The position numbers and the translations under genes were made by a program. A stretch of DNA of 64,000 bases. Origin: Phalacrocorax aristotelis (lineage: Eukaryota; Chordata; Aves; Suliformes; Phalacrocoracidae). The DNA is taken from positions 130,324,125 through 130,388,124 of the forward strand of contig NC_134276.1 in NCBI RefSeq assembly GCF_949628215.1, read 5' to 3'. Below are positions 35,201 to 45,275 of the stretch, piece after piece. Numbering within the stretch: position 1 is the first letter of the stretch; each line of letters begins with the position of its first letter. The notes under the pieces were generated by a model that was not told where the DNA came from, made no database searches, and was given only the letters and a program-made list of their open reading frames with translations.

Positions 35201-38200
35201 TCTGCCTCTGTGTTGTGCCCACCCACAGGATTTTACCAGTGCCCTGACAGGCGTGGGGCCGGCAGGAGTGACTGGGCTGTGTGGCAGCTGTGGAGCAAGC
35301 CTGTAGCTGGCTCATGCATTTCATCAAAGCCCATGGCCTGGGGAGACTCTCTGCAAAGGCAGCTGGAGAAAGAACATTTGCAGGGGGAGGGACTGCACAG
35401 CTCCCCTCCACAGGATGCCACAGCTTTTGGGTGCTGGCAGGCGCCAGCGGGGGTGCCCAAGGCAGTGGGCCACAAGTGGGTTTCCACAGATGGAACAGCA
35501 TTAACAGCTACAAAGGCAAAGATGCTCTCTGGAGCATGGGGACCAGCTCCTCTGTCTCACCAGGGGGTGCCATTGCCATGGCAAATTTGCTTGCAGCGCT
35601 AACTCCTGTCAGGCACCATTAATCTCTCACTGTCAACAGCTTATGATTTAAACACTCTCCCCCTTTCCCCACCTGCTCCTCCAGCTCCATCCTGAATGCT
35701 TTGAAGTCTTTATCAGGAGCTGGGCATGAGGGGGAGGGACGCAGCAGTGCATGTGGCAGCAGCAGCCTGTGATCTGCTGGTTACAAAAGGGGGTGGGGAT
35801 GGGCTGAGGGACAGACTGACAGGGAGGAGGGAAGAATGGGATTATTGCAGGGCCCTGAGGCTCATGGGTGGTTCTTCTCTCTTTGCAGAGCACTAGGGAA
35901 CTGCCAGCTCTCAGCCACAACTGGGCCATACTCCTTGCAATCAAATATTCACCTTGAAGCCCCCAGGTGTCCCTATCCCCATCCCAACATGGCCTTGGGA
36001 CTGTCTGGAACAATGGATCAGCAGCCCCTACCCAGGCTTCCTGCTCCTTCTACCTGCATTTCCAGCACTTTCAACTACCTGTTATTCTCTGGCTATCTTT
36101 TGTCCCCTGAGATCAGTTCTTCTCTTCCCTGCCACAGGCCCACTTGGCCTGCCCTCCTCTTCCCCAGGGCAGGTCAGATCCCCGGGGATGCTCCAGGTCC
36201 GGGCTGTCATGTAGCTGCGCCAGTGACTCTGTCAGCAGCTGCTGCAGGCAGCCTGTAACACATCATGCTGTAGGACATACCAGACATCTCTGTCCTGCAG
36301 CTTGAGAGGCCCATCACACACTGGAGCCTCTCGGGTGGGGGCATGGCAGCTGCTTTGCAGTGACAGGGCAAGAAATGTTCTCTCGCCTCTGAAGCAGGCA
36401 CTGCTCTACTTGCCTTGAAATACTTGTCCAGGACTTCACTGTAGTTGCTGCCCTTGGAAAACCAGCCATCTGGGATAATCTCAGCTTCCAGCCACTGGAT
36501 GACGCGGCGACGAAGCTCGTCCCTGTCCGACTGGTAGCAGACAACTGTAACAGGAGAAGGTGCAGCAGAAGAAAAAGCAAGAATGAGAGAAATTAAATTG
36601 GCGAGCAGGCCACAGAGAGATGACTGGAAATAACAAGCCAGCCAGCCAGCCAGTTCTGATGGCAGTTTGCAGGCTCCTCCATCCTTGGAGATGCACCACT
36701 GCCAGATCAAAGCAGAGGTGCCATGTGCTGAACGGCGGATGGGCTGTGGGTGACACCATGTGGCAAGGCCAGAAAACGACACTCCTGCCAAAGCTCTTCC
36801 CGTCCCTGAAGCTTGTGGAACAATGCAAAGCTGGCTCATCTTGGTGTAAAGAAGACTCCCCAGGCTGAGGGAGCAAGGTGACTGAGTGTCCCCAGGCTTC
36901 CCGATGCCATGCAAAACAGGCATTCCACTGTCAACCCTCAAGTACCAAAACCTCCATCCTCTGCAAGGGAAAAGACTAGGCTGAGCAAGCTTTTCCACTA
37001 CACTGTCCCCAGGACTTGAATTTTAGGGCCTGCTATTTCAGGAGATTTCATTTCTTTAAAGCCCTGACTGTCCACTCTGATTGGAAATGAGACGGGGCCA
37101 AGTTGGGCATGTTCACAGTGCGCTCCACAGTCGCAGGTTTCTCTAGGTGCATATCACTTTGTGTGATACTATGCATTTAGAAGCAAAATTCAAAGCCCAG
37201 ATCTTCTGGCTTCTGTGAGCTGTCACACCTGCCCAGAGGTCAGTGGAGCCAGAAGGGGAATCAGTGTGCATTCGTGTCATTTACACACACTAAGGGTCTC
37301 CTTCTGAATCCAGTGACTACAATCACAACCAGAGAGACAGATGGAAAAAAAAAAAAAAACCACACACACACAAAAAAACCAACAACCCCAAAACATAAGG
37401 ATTCTGCATATTTAATTTTAAACTTCCTTAAAAGTGCTTTAAGGTGGTGGTCATGACCTGACATGGTCCTTTCCCTTAAGCTTGTAAGAGGGTTTTCTGT
37501 CCTCAGTCCTAGGAAGCTGAAGCTGATGATACTACAGCTCCAGCACTTGGAAGACATGGGTAGGAAAGGGGTCCCCTGATGAAGAACAGGCCATAGCCCC
37601 ATAATCCATAGTCTAAGTATACACGGCAATGCATAAGGGGAGAAACCAGGCACAGGGAATCAAAAAGACTTGTTGACCAATGGGAGAGGTGGTTCAGCTC
37701 CACCTCCTGACTCCCTTGACAATGCCCCATTCATTACATAGTGCTGCCTCTCTGCCCCTGCGCCCATCAGTTAATCACTCCTGAAGCAAAGTCTCCTTTC
37801 AAAAGGGTGCTCTTGGAGTTGGGGACATAGCTCCATGGTTATTGTGTCTTAGATCCCCAATGAACTACGCAAAAGGGTGTCTCTTCCCTCAGTCTGGGTG
37901 ATGAACACAACTTGTGTCTCTAGAGGCAAACTGGGTTTCATTGCACCTTGTCAGAGTCCTGGAGACATCCCAGCACAGTGAAGAGCCCAGGAGATGTATG
38001 AACTCTGAAAGGTTACCCAGGAGTAAAGAGCTGAGCAATCATATTGCAGCTGATTTATCAACTCAGACTCTGCTACAGCCAGTGCAGAGGTAAAATTTTT
38101 ACAAAGAGCTGTGCGATTCCCCCAGAAAACCTTGCTCCTCATCTCTTTTCCCAAATTCATATAGAGGCCCCAGCCAGAAAGGGGATGACTTCTTACCTGG

Positions 38201-40980
38201 ACTTGCAGCTGGATTCTCAGATTTTTTCTCTGTTAATGGAAAAACAGAAGAGGACATTTCTGATGCAACATGAAGTAATACAAACCTCTTCCCACCCTGG
38301 GAGCCGCTTGGGCAAGAGCAGAGGAACCTGGGAGTCTTTGGAAACATGAGGGCCACATATATGATTATGGGACTGTAATATCTGTCACCCCAAGGAGAGA
38401 CTGATGACTGTTTAGCCTGAAGAAGAGAAGGCTCAGGGCCAATTTCATCAATGTTTATAAATCTGATGGGAGAGAATGAAGAAGACTGAGCCAGACTCTT
38501 CTCTGTGGTATCCAGTAACAGGGCAAGAGGCAGCGGGCACATATTTAAACACAATATTCTGTCTGAACATACGGAAACACTTTCTTACTGTGTGGCTGGT
38601 GCGGGGCTGAGTTAAACAGCCCCACCGTTTAGGCAAAATCCTCACTCCTCAAGTTCTTGAGGTCACTCATGAACATGGATGGTGGTATGGGCTTTGGGGG
38701 TTTATCCCAAGAGTCTGACCTTTCCCTAGCAGGTAGATTGAGACACCTGCCTGGCTGAATCCATGAGCTCAGAGTGAGGCAGGCAGGAACAAGAAGTTGC
38801 CCTGCTCTCCAGAGCACCCCCCTCCCAGCAACCCAGGGAGACAACAGCTCCAACATCCCACCACAGACAAGGCGTCAGGGACCTGAGTGTACTATTGTGG
38901 CCCTTACGGCCATGCCAAGCTCACTAGGGCCTCCATTCACACTCTCTACCCATGAGCCCAGGAGCTCCATTGCAGCTGATGTCTCAGCCCCTAGTCTTTG
39001 CCTGGGATTATGTGGCAGTTATGCCTGTCTCCACCTCTGTTGCAACCATTCCTGTACCTGCCATAGACCCTGTTGATCTAGGCCCTGACCTGGTGACTAT
39101 CTTCCCCATCTTGATCTCAGACCTGTTACAGACTGCATCACTATGGACTCATCTGGCAGTTATTGGCCTGTGCCTGATCCTGGTTACCATCACCAGAACT
39201 GATGCTGACCTGATTTCATGACTTGACTTCAGGCCTACTTCATCACTGCAAACTTGCCTGGTGATCTGGACTCTTGGTTGAACCTTTCTATTGTTCCCAG
39301 GCTTGCCCTGTTTACTCCTCTCCGCAACTGTAGTACAGGGTGCTGGCCAGCGCGACCCCTGCCTGGCCTCGTTATTACGCTTGGCTCTCGGCTCTCCCTC
39401 CCTTAGAGGGCAGCCAACCCTCATCGGTCCCTGACACAGGGTTACCTTTACAGTGGCCGTCGTAATCCACCTGGATCTTGGAGCCAGTGAGGCAGGCATC
39501 ACGGTGCAGCTCACAGTGGTTCAGGTACGTCTTGCCATTGCTACCACACACAGGCCTTTTGTGAGGTTTGCATTGCTGTGAGAGAGCCAGAGAAGACAAC
39601 ATTTTACCTGCCTCTTTGGGACAGCTAGAGGGAGGCAGGCGAGTCCCAGCCCAACAAAACAGAAGCCCTGGGCACAGCCCCGTGGCCCAAGTGTTTGCAG
39701 CAGGCTGAACACTCCCATCACCACCTCAAAAAACCCAGAGAAGCTTGTGGGTGTGGGTTCAAAGGCTTCACTTTATCCCAGCATCCGTCACCACCACTAC
39801 AGGAGCTTGTGGGTGTGGGTTCAAAGGCTTCACTTTATCCCAGCATCCGTCACCACCACTACAGGAGCCTTCCTGAAAGCAGAGCCCAGCAAAGAAATCA
39901 GTGCCCAGCATAAATAATGAGTGTAATCTTGCAAGTGCTGCTCTGGATGTGCCTGTCCAGGTGTTTCTGCCAATCTGTTCTGTGCACCTCCGCTTGCTCA
40001 GCTCTGTTGCATCTCTTTGTAGACTCTGCTCCACCTTTCTGCAACTGAATGTAGAATAACCCATCAGCCATGAGCAAACAGCACATCCTACAGCAGAGGG
40101 AGAGTTCACCAGTGCCACTGTCTAGGCTATGGGCTTCTTTCTTGTGCTGCTTTCAGTCTGACCAGGCCTACCCAGAATGACAGACTCTCTTCCTGCTAAC
40201 AGGGCTTTTCACTCTCCAGTGCCCAGAGGCTGGCTGCATCAGAGCTGCAGGCTCTTAGGGAAGTGGGAACAGAGCCTCACACCCATTCCCAGGAGCCAGG
40301 CAGGAACGGTTTGAAAGCTTGGGCAGAGCAGAGCAGAAAGACCCTGTGTCTCTACAGCAGGGAAAGGCTCTTGTAATCACCTCCAGCTCCCTGCTGGACA
40401 GAGCTATTTATCCTTACAGCACTCTACCACAATTATTTCCATTTTACAAAAGCTGATTTTTAGTAGGGTGCTTGTAACCTCCTCAAGCAAGGCACCAGCG
40501 AAGGCAGGCTGTCTTGGAGCTTGCAGACCACTCCCTATAGTGCCCTCCAAGGGCAGCTGCATACCAATACCCTACTGGGCTTTCCCAGCAAGAAGACCTC
40601 CAGCCAAGCCTCCTGTGCATGTAAAGACCCTAGGCAGTCGTGCGAGTAGCACAGCTGCAAGCCCCAGACAGTAACTACCCTTTGTGGCTCTCCACTCACA
40701 CCACACTGGGAAAGGCCCTGCTGTTTGAAGAGCCTCTGTGAATTTGCAGCTGCTCCTGAACAGCTATAGCCTCATCCCATCACGGGATCCTTCCAGCAAC
40801 CAAAACCCAGACGGGGGTGGTGGTGGAGTGGTGGTGACGCCCACCCCAGATGCAGAAGCTGTGCCGCTCTCCTACCTCAATGCAGAGGCAGGTTGGCTCT
40901 CCCTTCTCTGTCACTGCGCACTCCCGCCCAGCTCCGCAGAAAACATTGGCACAGATCTTGGATTTGCTCCTTGGCTCTTC
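29219..40980 (-). CDS. FSTL1: FSTL1, follistatin-like 1 (9 coding exons; signal-peptide exon outside or unseen)
   Basis: The coding exons are 40980-40876, 39575-39446, 38229-38197, 36544-36414, 33604-33486, 32703-32591, 31463-31353, 29625-29528 and 29263-29219. They total 885 nt, or 294 residues plus stop, and match human FSTL1 (308 residues by recall) from just after the signal peptide to the C-terminus. Domains in order are a follistatin/Kazal module with ten cysteines, a short linker, an EF-hand-like extracellular domain, a von Willebrand C domain and a charged tail ending MSTKEM. Three N-glycosylation sequons (NYS, NET, NIT) are visible. FSTL1 is a secreted SPARC-family glycoprotein that modulates BMP/TGF-beta and innate immune signalling. 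One intron has a GC donor. The start codon is not in these exons, so the gene is annotated as 5' partial. Confidence 0.97.
29528..29625 (-). CDS. FSTL1: FSTL1 coding exon: C-terminal charged segment
   Basis: The exon is 98 bp, encoding [20 protein letters not shown] and then [13 protein letters not shown]. The [10 protein letters not shown] block matches mammals. The stretch before it is about seven residues longer than the human version I recall. The donor is CAG|GTTAGC. Confidence 0.95.
30154..30187 (+). repeat. 17-bp tandem duplication
   Basis: Two adjacent copies of 'taggcagcaagaccag' plus one base differ only at the last base. It lies in an FSTL1 intron. Confidence 0.85.
31353..31463 (-). 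CDS. FSTL1: FSTL1 coding exon: von Willebrand C domain
   Basis: The exon is 111 bp, encoding [19 protein letters not shown] then [18 protein letters not shown] and one base. The CxCxCGxWxC pattern is typical of VWC domains. The acceptor is ctctag and the donor GAGG|GTCTGT is weak. Confidence 0.96.
32591..32703 (-). CDS. FSTL1: FSTL1 coding exon: EF-hand-like loop 2
   Basis: The exon is 113 bp, encoding [37 protein letters not shown] and one base of the next Lys codon. The [12 protein letters not shown] loop is the second, degenerate EF hand. The exon starts with the third base of an Arg codon after acceptor tttcag. Confidence 0.97.
33486..33604 (-). CDS. FSTL1: FSTL1 coding exon: EF-hand-like loop 1
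   Basis: The exon is 119 bp, encoding [39 protein letters not shown] and two bases of an Arg codon. The [12 protein letters not shown] stretch follows the EF-hand loop spacing, and NET and NIT are glycosylation sequons. The donor is CAG|GTCAGC, weaker than consensus. Confidence 0.96.
33715..33845 (-). mobile_element. MIR-like ancient SINE, antisense
   Basis: The plus strand shows the reverse of a MIR: 'gttgcatcatccctg', 'agaacagaggctcagagaaa', 'catcagacctgggagacatg' and 'aagccacactgcctctc'. The order matches the MIR core and tRNA-related end in reverse. It is diverged, so boundaries are approximate. Confidence 0.6.
34275..34355 (+). mobile_element. MIR-like SINE core fragment
   Basis: The blocks 'tttgctgtgtgacttggggc' and 'aggtcactgtgtctccttgtg' match the highly conserved MIR core as I recall it. 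Only about 80 bp can be followed. Confidence 0.5.
36414..36544 (-). CDS. FSTL1: FSTL1 coding exon: start of extracellular Ca-binding-like domain
   Basis: The exon is 131 bp, encoding [18 protein letters not shown] through [12 protein letters not shown]. It contains the first N-glycosylation sequon (NYS). The acceptor is ttacag. The donor is AAG|GCAAGT, a GC donor in otherwise perfect consensus. Confidence 0.96.
36545..38196 (-). other. FSTL1: FSTL1 intron
   Basis: A 1652-bp GT-AG intron. It holds a short (GCCA)n run near 36636-36653 and an A15 plus (CA)6 run at 37345-37371. Nothing else was recognised. Confidence 0.8.
37345..37371 (+). repeat. A15 followed by (CA)n microsatellite
   Basis: Fifteen A then six CA units, followed by another A run. 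Likely length-variable. Confidence 0.9.
38197..38229 (-). CDS. FSTL1: FSTL1 33-bp linker exon
   Basis: A very short exon with acceptor ttaacag and donor CCAG|GTAAGA. It encodes the linker [11 protein letters not shown] between the Kazal and EF-hand-like domains; the mammalian counterpart as I recall it is EKKSVSPSASP. Phases on both sides fit the neighbours exactly, which supports such a small exon. Confidence 0.95.
38230..39445 (-). other. FSTL1: FSTL1 intron with CR1 fragment
   Basis: A 1216-bp GT-AG intron. A plus-oriented CR1 fragment occupies about 38395-38640; the rest shows no recognised feature. Confidence 0.8.
38395..38640 (+). mobile_element. CR1 LINE fragment, truncated at both ends
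   Basis: The sequence follows the CR1 reverse-transcriptase C-terminal region: 'ctgtttagcctgaagaagag', 'ttcatcaatgtttataaat', 'gactgagccagactcttctc', 'agtaacagggcaagaggcag' and 'ctgaacatacggaaacact'. It stops before the usual 3' tail. Divergence and small indels make it a dead copy. Confidence 0.8.
39446..39575 (-). CDS. FSTL1: FSTL1 coding exon: Kazal-like domain
   Basis: The exon is 130 bp, encoding [19 protein letters not shown] through DYDGHCK plus one base. The [19 protein letters not shown] pattern is the Kazal fold signature of the follistatin module. The acceptor is tcacag and the donor AAAG|GTAACC. Confidence 0.98.
39576..40875 (-). other. FSTL1: FSTL1 intron with 62-bp tandem duplication
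   Basis: A 1300-bp GT-AG intron. Apart from the exact duplication at 39742-39865 nothing was recognised. Confidence 0.8.
39742..39865 (+). repeat. Exact 62-bp tandem duplication
   Basis: The 62-bp unit starting agcttgtgggtgtgggttc and ending ccaccactacagg occurs twice in direct succession (39742-39803 and 39804-39865) without a mismatch. Its identity implies a recent event or an assembly artefact. Confidence 0.95.
40876..40980 (-). CDS. FSTL1: FSTL1 coding exon: N-terminal follistatin half
   Basis: The exon is 105 bp in phase 0 at both ends, with acceptor tttcag and donor GAG|GTAGGA. It encodes 35 residues beginning [18 protein letters not shown] and ending PTCLCIE, with five cysteines. The EE at the start follows directly after the signal-peptide cleavage region in mammals. 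Confidence 0.97.
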
Positions 40981-43594
40981 CTGAAAGATACAAAGTAAAA
41001 GACACAAAACACATCAAGTTACCCAGAAGAACAGCAACGCAGCTTTAAAAAAAATAACATATTTAACTTCTAGACTGGACGTAAGAGCGCTAAGGTGGTA
41101 AGGCACAGATTACAGAACAAGAGAGACAGGACTGCAATAGGTGGACAGCTGAGACACAGGAGCAGGAGCACACACAAGAGCGAGGGCTACAGCCCCAGCA
41201 ACAGAGGGCTTCCTTCATTCCCAGAAAATCACCTAGAACTGGAGCAAACATGAGCAAGGGAAAGTCTAGCACATATGGCAAGAATAATTCACTCATATCA
41301 AGGACTGCCATCTTTAAAATTATTTTCATGGAGGGTAGGGAGCAGAAATGTCTTTGCTTGAGACATTTAAGAAGGTGGTGAACGTAACCCTGGAGAAAGG
41401 TGCGATACCAAACAGGCAGAAAAAATTCGCCACCAGGCACCAGATAATGCCCCTGCCACAAAAAAACTTCACAGAACTACATGACCCATTATCTTGCCTC
41501 CACTTGTCAAGATTAAACACTTCAAAGGAAGAAACACTGTCATAGATAATTATACAGTAACCTTCTCACAGAGAAAATTTCTTCCTGGTCCCTGACAGCC
41601 AGCCGTCGACTTATGCCCTCCAGCACAATTTATATGCTTTACGGTTTTCTCCTAACCAGTCATCACAAGTATTCTTGTTGTTCACATAACTGCTGGATCC
41701 TTTGGGCTTTTTTGAGTCCCACTGCATTCCCAAACTGGTGACAGCTCTCAGAGAAGATTTCGACAGGTTAATCATGTTTTCAAGAAAACCACCATTTACT
41801 TATTTACTTTTATTGGTTTAATGTCTTTTTTTTTTTTCTTCTTCCACTTTTAAAAGAGAAGACCGTTCCAGGGGTTCAGACTTTGGAGATCCTGGTTTAG
41901 TTCCCTGCTTTGTCATTAATTTCCTTTGTGATGCTCATTTCATCTAACATTTTACACCTGCAAGTTAAGTATCTGGTTCAGGCTAGCCAACTGGCTTCCT
42001 CAACAGTTTTGTATTAGAGACAGAAGATTGAGGAATGTAAAATAATCAGTAGTTGATCACATTGTGTATTAGAAAGAAGAGTCAAAGTTTTTTTACCTTC
42101 TCAACTGAGTATTATTCTTAACCTCTGCTCATTTTTGGTATATCTTTGTACCTCCATCATATACTTTTGAAAACAGGAGATCAAAAAGGAGCAGAATTTG
42201 CCTGAAGAGCAAGCATTATTGATACATTTAACAACAAATGCTGAGCACAGTTCTTTTCTCCTATTGCTTCTTTATCCTATTTTTCTTTTTTTCGTTTTGC
42301 TTTTAAACCGCAATTTCACAGTGAGTTGTTGTCTCTACAGAACAGCCCGCAGTGACAGCCAGATCATTTTCTGAATGACCTTGCCCTGGTCTTCAGAATA
42401 CTTTGTCTGCTGGCCTACTGTACAGTCATCAAGCCTAAGGAGGTCTTTTCAAAGCATTGCAGGATTCCCTCCAGGTTCGCATAGTGACAAACACCTTTCC
42501 TACCCTCTGCAAATGTTCCTGTCTCACTGCTTATCCTGCAAAATAAAAATGTACTGTTCAGATACACCAGTCTTGGCTCAGAAATGCACACCATGTCCCA
42601 GGCCTCCTCACCCCATGAAGACAGTCTGTTATCCTCCCTCTGCCCCTTTGTCCTCCTTTCACATGTTGTTTCTGAGCTATGAAAGACACTCTGCCCCTTC
42701 TGCTGCATCCACCTCTCCTCAGTTGCCTTCTGGTGGAGGGCTGGAGTAAATGATCTAGGCACTTCTGGGGTGGGACGGAGCAACACGACTGCTTCACCAC
42801 ACAAAGCAACCCCATGCAACTTAGGACAGGAAAGGAAGAACAACTCATTTGGCAAAAAGCACAAAGGGAAACCAAATTCTCCCAGGCTGGAGTCTTGTAG
42901 TGCACTCCCACACCTAAAATGCACTGTAGGCACCTAAGTGCTAATCTATTTAAAGAGTTTCAAAACAACGTGCCCACCTCTTCACCAAACCAAAGACCAG
43001 AAAAAAAAACCAAGAAAAAAAATAGATACGGCTTTGAACTGCCACCCACCAAGGTCTGTAATCCAGGTGCCTGGCAATAGATGGCAGTACTCTGCCTCTC
43101 CTTACCCACAGCCCAACAGGACTGCCAGCAGCAGGCTCCTTGTCGTGCCCACTGAAGCCAAACCTGGCTCTTGCCTCCTGGGCTGAGATGGCACTGCTGC
43201 CACCACAGCTGGCTTCGGCAGGCATCCGCAGACACTGAGCTCTTGTTGGAAGACTCCTCTCCCCTTGCCAGCTCACTGACACAGCTGTCCTGGCCACAGC
43301 TCCCTCCCCTGTAGCGCCAGAGCTCAGTAGCCATCCTGCAGCTCTCCCATGGGACCCAGCATGGGGATGCTGGCAGGGTGACACTGCCAGAACAGCCTCT
43401 GAGGACAACCTGTCTCCTGTCAGGCTAGAGAGCCATGTTATTCTGATTGTTCTTAATCAAAGCAAGATGGTTTGGTGGTTGCTTCTTTGTTGTTCTAAGC
43501 TGTCCGAGATGGACAGTGGATTGGAGCTGGATGCCACATCCTGGCACAGCTGTCTCCACTCCAGGGATTTTCCAGAGAAAGAAAGGAATCAAGA

Positions 43595-43935
43595 TCCTCT
43601 TTTCCTTTCAGTACTTAAACAGGGACTATAGGAAGGATGGGGACAATCTCTTTCGCAAGGTCTCTTGTGACAGGACAAGGGGTAATGGTTTTAAGCTAAG
43701 GGAGGGTAGATTTAGACTGGATATAAGGAAGAAATTTTTTACTACGAGGGTGATGAAACACTGGAACAGGTTGCCCAGAGAGGTGGTAGATGCCTCATCC
43801 CTGGAAACATTCAAGGTCAGGTAGGACAGGGCTCTGAGCAACCTGGTCTAGTTGAAGATGTCCCTGCTCACTGCAGGGGGGTTAGCCTAGATGACCTCTA
43901 AAGGTACCTTCCAACCCAAACCATTCTATGATTCT
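43595..43935 (+). mobile_element. CR1 LINE 3' end, well preserved
   Basis: From about 43611 the plus strand encodes the C-terminus of the CR1 second reading frame: [39 protein letters not shown] and [12 protein letters not shown]. It is followed by the untranslated tail ('agatgacctctaaaggtacc', 'ccaacccaaaccattctatg') and ends with the CR1-type octamer repeat ATTCTATG ATTCTA. It is a 5'-truncated copy, younger-looking than the other CR1 pieces here. Confidence 0.93.
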
Positions 43936-45194
43936 ACTCTGCCTGCCTGCCCACCCTCTCACTCTGGCACAGGGTTTCTTAGGCTTAGCTTGCCCACCCT
44001 CCCTCCTGCCAGCAGTGGCCATGGCAGGATGCTGGCTCCACCTTTAGTGAAAGCAGCTCTCAGCTTCCACCCTAGTTCCCAGAGCAGTAACTCAGCCCCC
44101 TATGCCTCCCATCCTTATGCTCACCCCCACAAACCGTATTTTCTCCACTGACAACCTAAAAACCAGGGCCTCTTCTACTCAAATGCCCCCCTCCCAAAAT
44201 CCCCAAGACCCTCACCTCCTTCCTTCACCAGACATCACCTCTCCTACCCTACGTCTACCCACCTTGCACCTGCAACCAGACCCACTGCAGCTGCTTCGCA
44301 GGTCAAGGTGTGCTCCTCTGCCAGGCATTAGCAGCCTCTGCTGCAGATCCTGCCTTCGCCTCTTCCGAGAGCCAGAAAACACTTTCCTCCGCCAGCCAGC
44401 ACACAGATGAATTCAGCAGTTGCCACCGCTACTGCCTGGGGTGGCCACATGGCTCTGAGGTGGTTCACAGCATACCGCAGGATGGGAGCAACCTCTAGCA
44501 GCTCCCGGCCACCTTCCCAGCAAATGAGTCTCCTGTGGATAACTGGGGGTGTAATGGAGACAGCTGTGGATGAATGGACGAGTTTGGTGGGGGTCTGCAA
44601 GTGAGGCTTTATAATCCTCACTCCTGATTCTCTGGTGACCTCACAGATGCTACCAGCCCAACTAGTTTCTTGTGACAAATATTCTGATCTTACCTTGGAC
44701 CATGTCATGTTTGTTCTTTTTAAAGCTCCATCTGCTGGAGTCAAGTGAGTAAGCAGGGATGGCAGCTGCCACTTCCATATTAAATAGCTCGTCCTTGCAC
44801 CTACCATGTAAAAGCTTGAAAATGTGAGTGGCAAAAGTTTAAATGACAGGTCACAAAATAAAAAACAACCAGCCCCCAAAAAACTCCACAATGTATTATG
44901 TGTTTAAATGCCATTGTCCTTAAATTAATTGCAGGATTTGGGGCTGGAATCACACTTTTTTTACACTGCTTCCTCCCTGTGAACTGCCATTGCCTTTTCT
45001 GTCACTGTGGGCTTGGGAAGTGTCACTCATCCCTATGCACAGTGTGCTTGGGCAGGCGCAAGGGAAAGGGCAGAGAATTGTTATTAATTGCTGCACGGTG
45101 GCATTTACACTGCAAGCCGTGACAAGGCTGTTCCTCTCTTCTGCCTCGGGTGAGATGCCTAAACTCTCTCTGTTTCAGCAATGCTTTTAATTAC

Positions 45195-45275
45195 TCCTTT
45201 GCTGCCCAGAGAGCAAGTGGGAAGGTGTAAAAGCAGCAGCAGAAGCCAGGGCAGGAGTGTCTGGACTCCGAGCAT
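45195..45275 (-). other. Short minus-strand frame resembling a signal-peptide exon (speculative)
   Basis: Reading from ATG at 45275, the frame starts MLGVQTLLPW, then six leucines, then HLPTCSLG, the layout of a signal peptide with a small-residue cleavage region. After 27 codons there is a GT (GGA|GTAATT) in phase 0, the phase needed to join the first visible FSTL1 exon. Both the start context and donor are weak and the sequence does not resemble known FSTL1 leaders (mammals begin MWKR). It may be chance. Confidence 0.15.

Larger units (their letters stand above)
33605..36413 (-). other. FSTL1: FSTL1 GC-AG intron (2.8 kb)
   Basis: The intron starts GCAAGT at 36413 and ends with ctacag at 33605. 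It contains two MIR-like fragments at 33715-33845 and 34275-34355. No exon was recognised inside; the long open frames at about 35126-35622 lack family similarity. Confidence 0.85.

Noticed and set aside
36207-36998. 263-codon minus-strand open frame
   Set aside because: Only the central part (36544-36414) is real coding sequence, the FSTL1 exon; the ends are intron read-through past clear splice sites.
43447-43824. 125-codon plus-strand open frame as a gene
   Set aside because: Its second half is the C-terminus of the CR1 reverse-transcriptase frame; the first half is unrelated flanking sequence, so it belongs to the mobile element.
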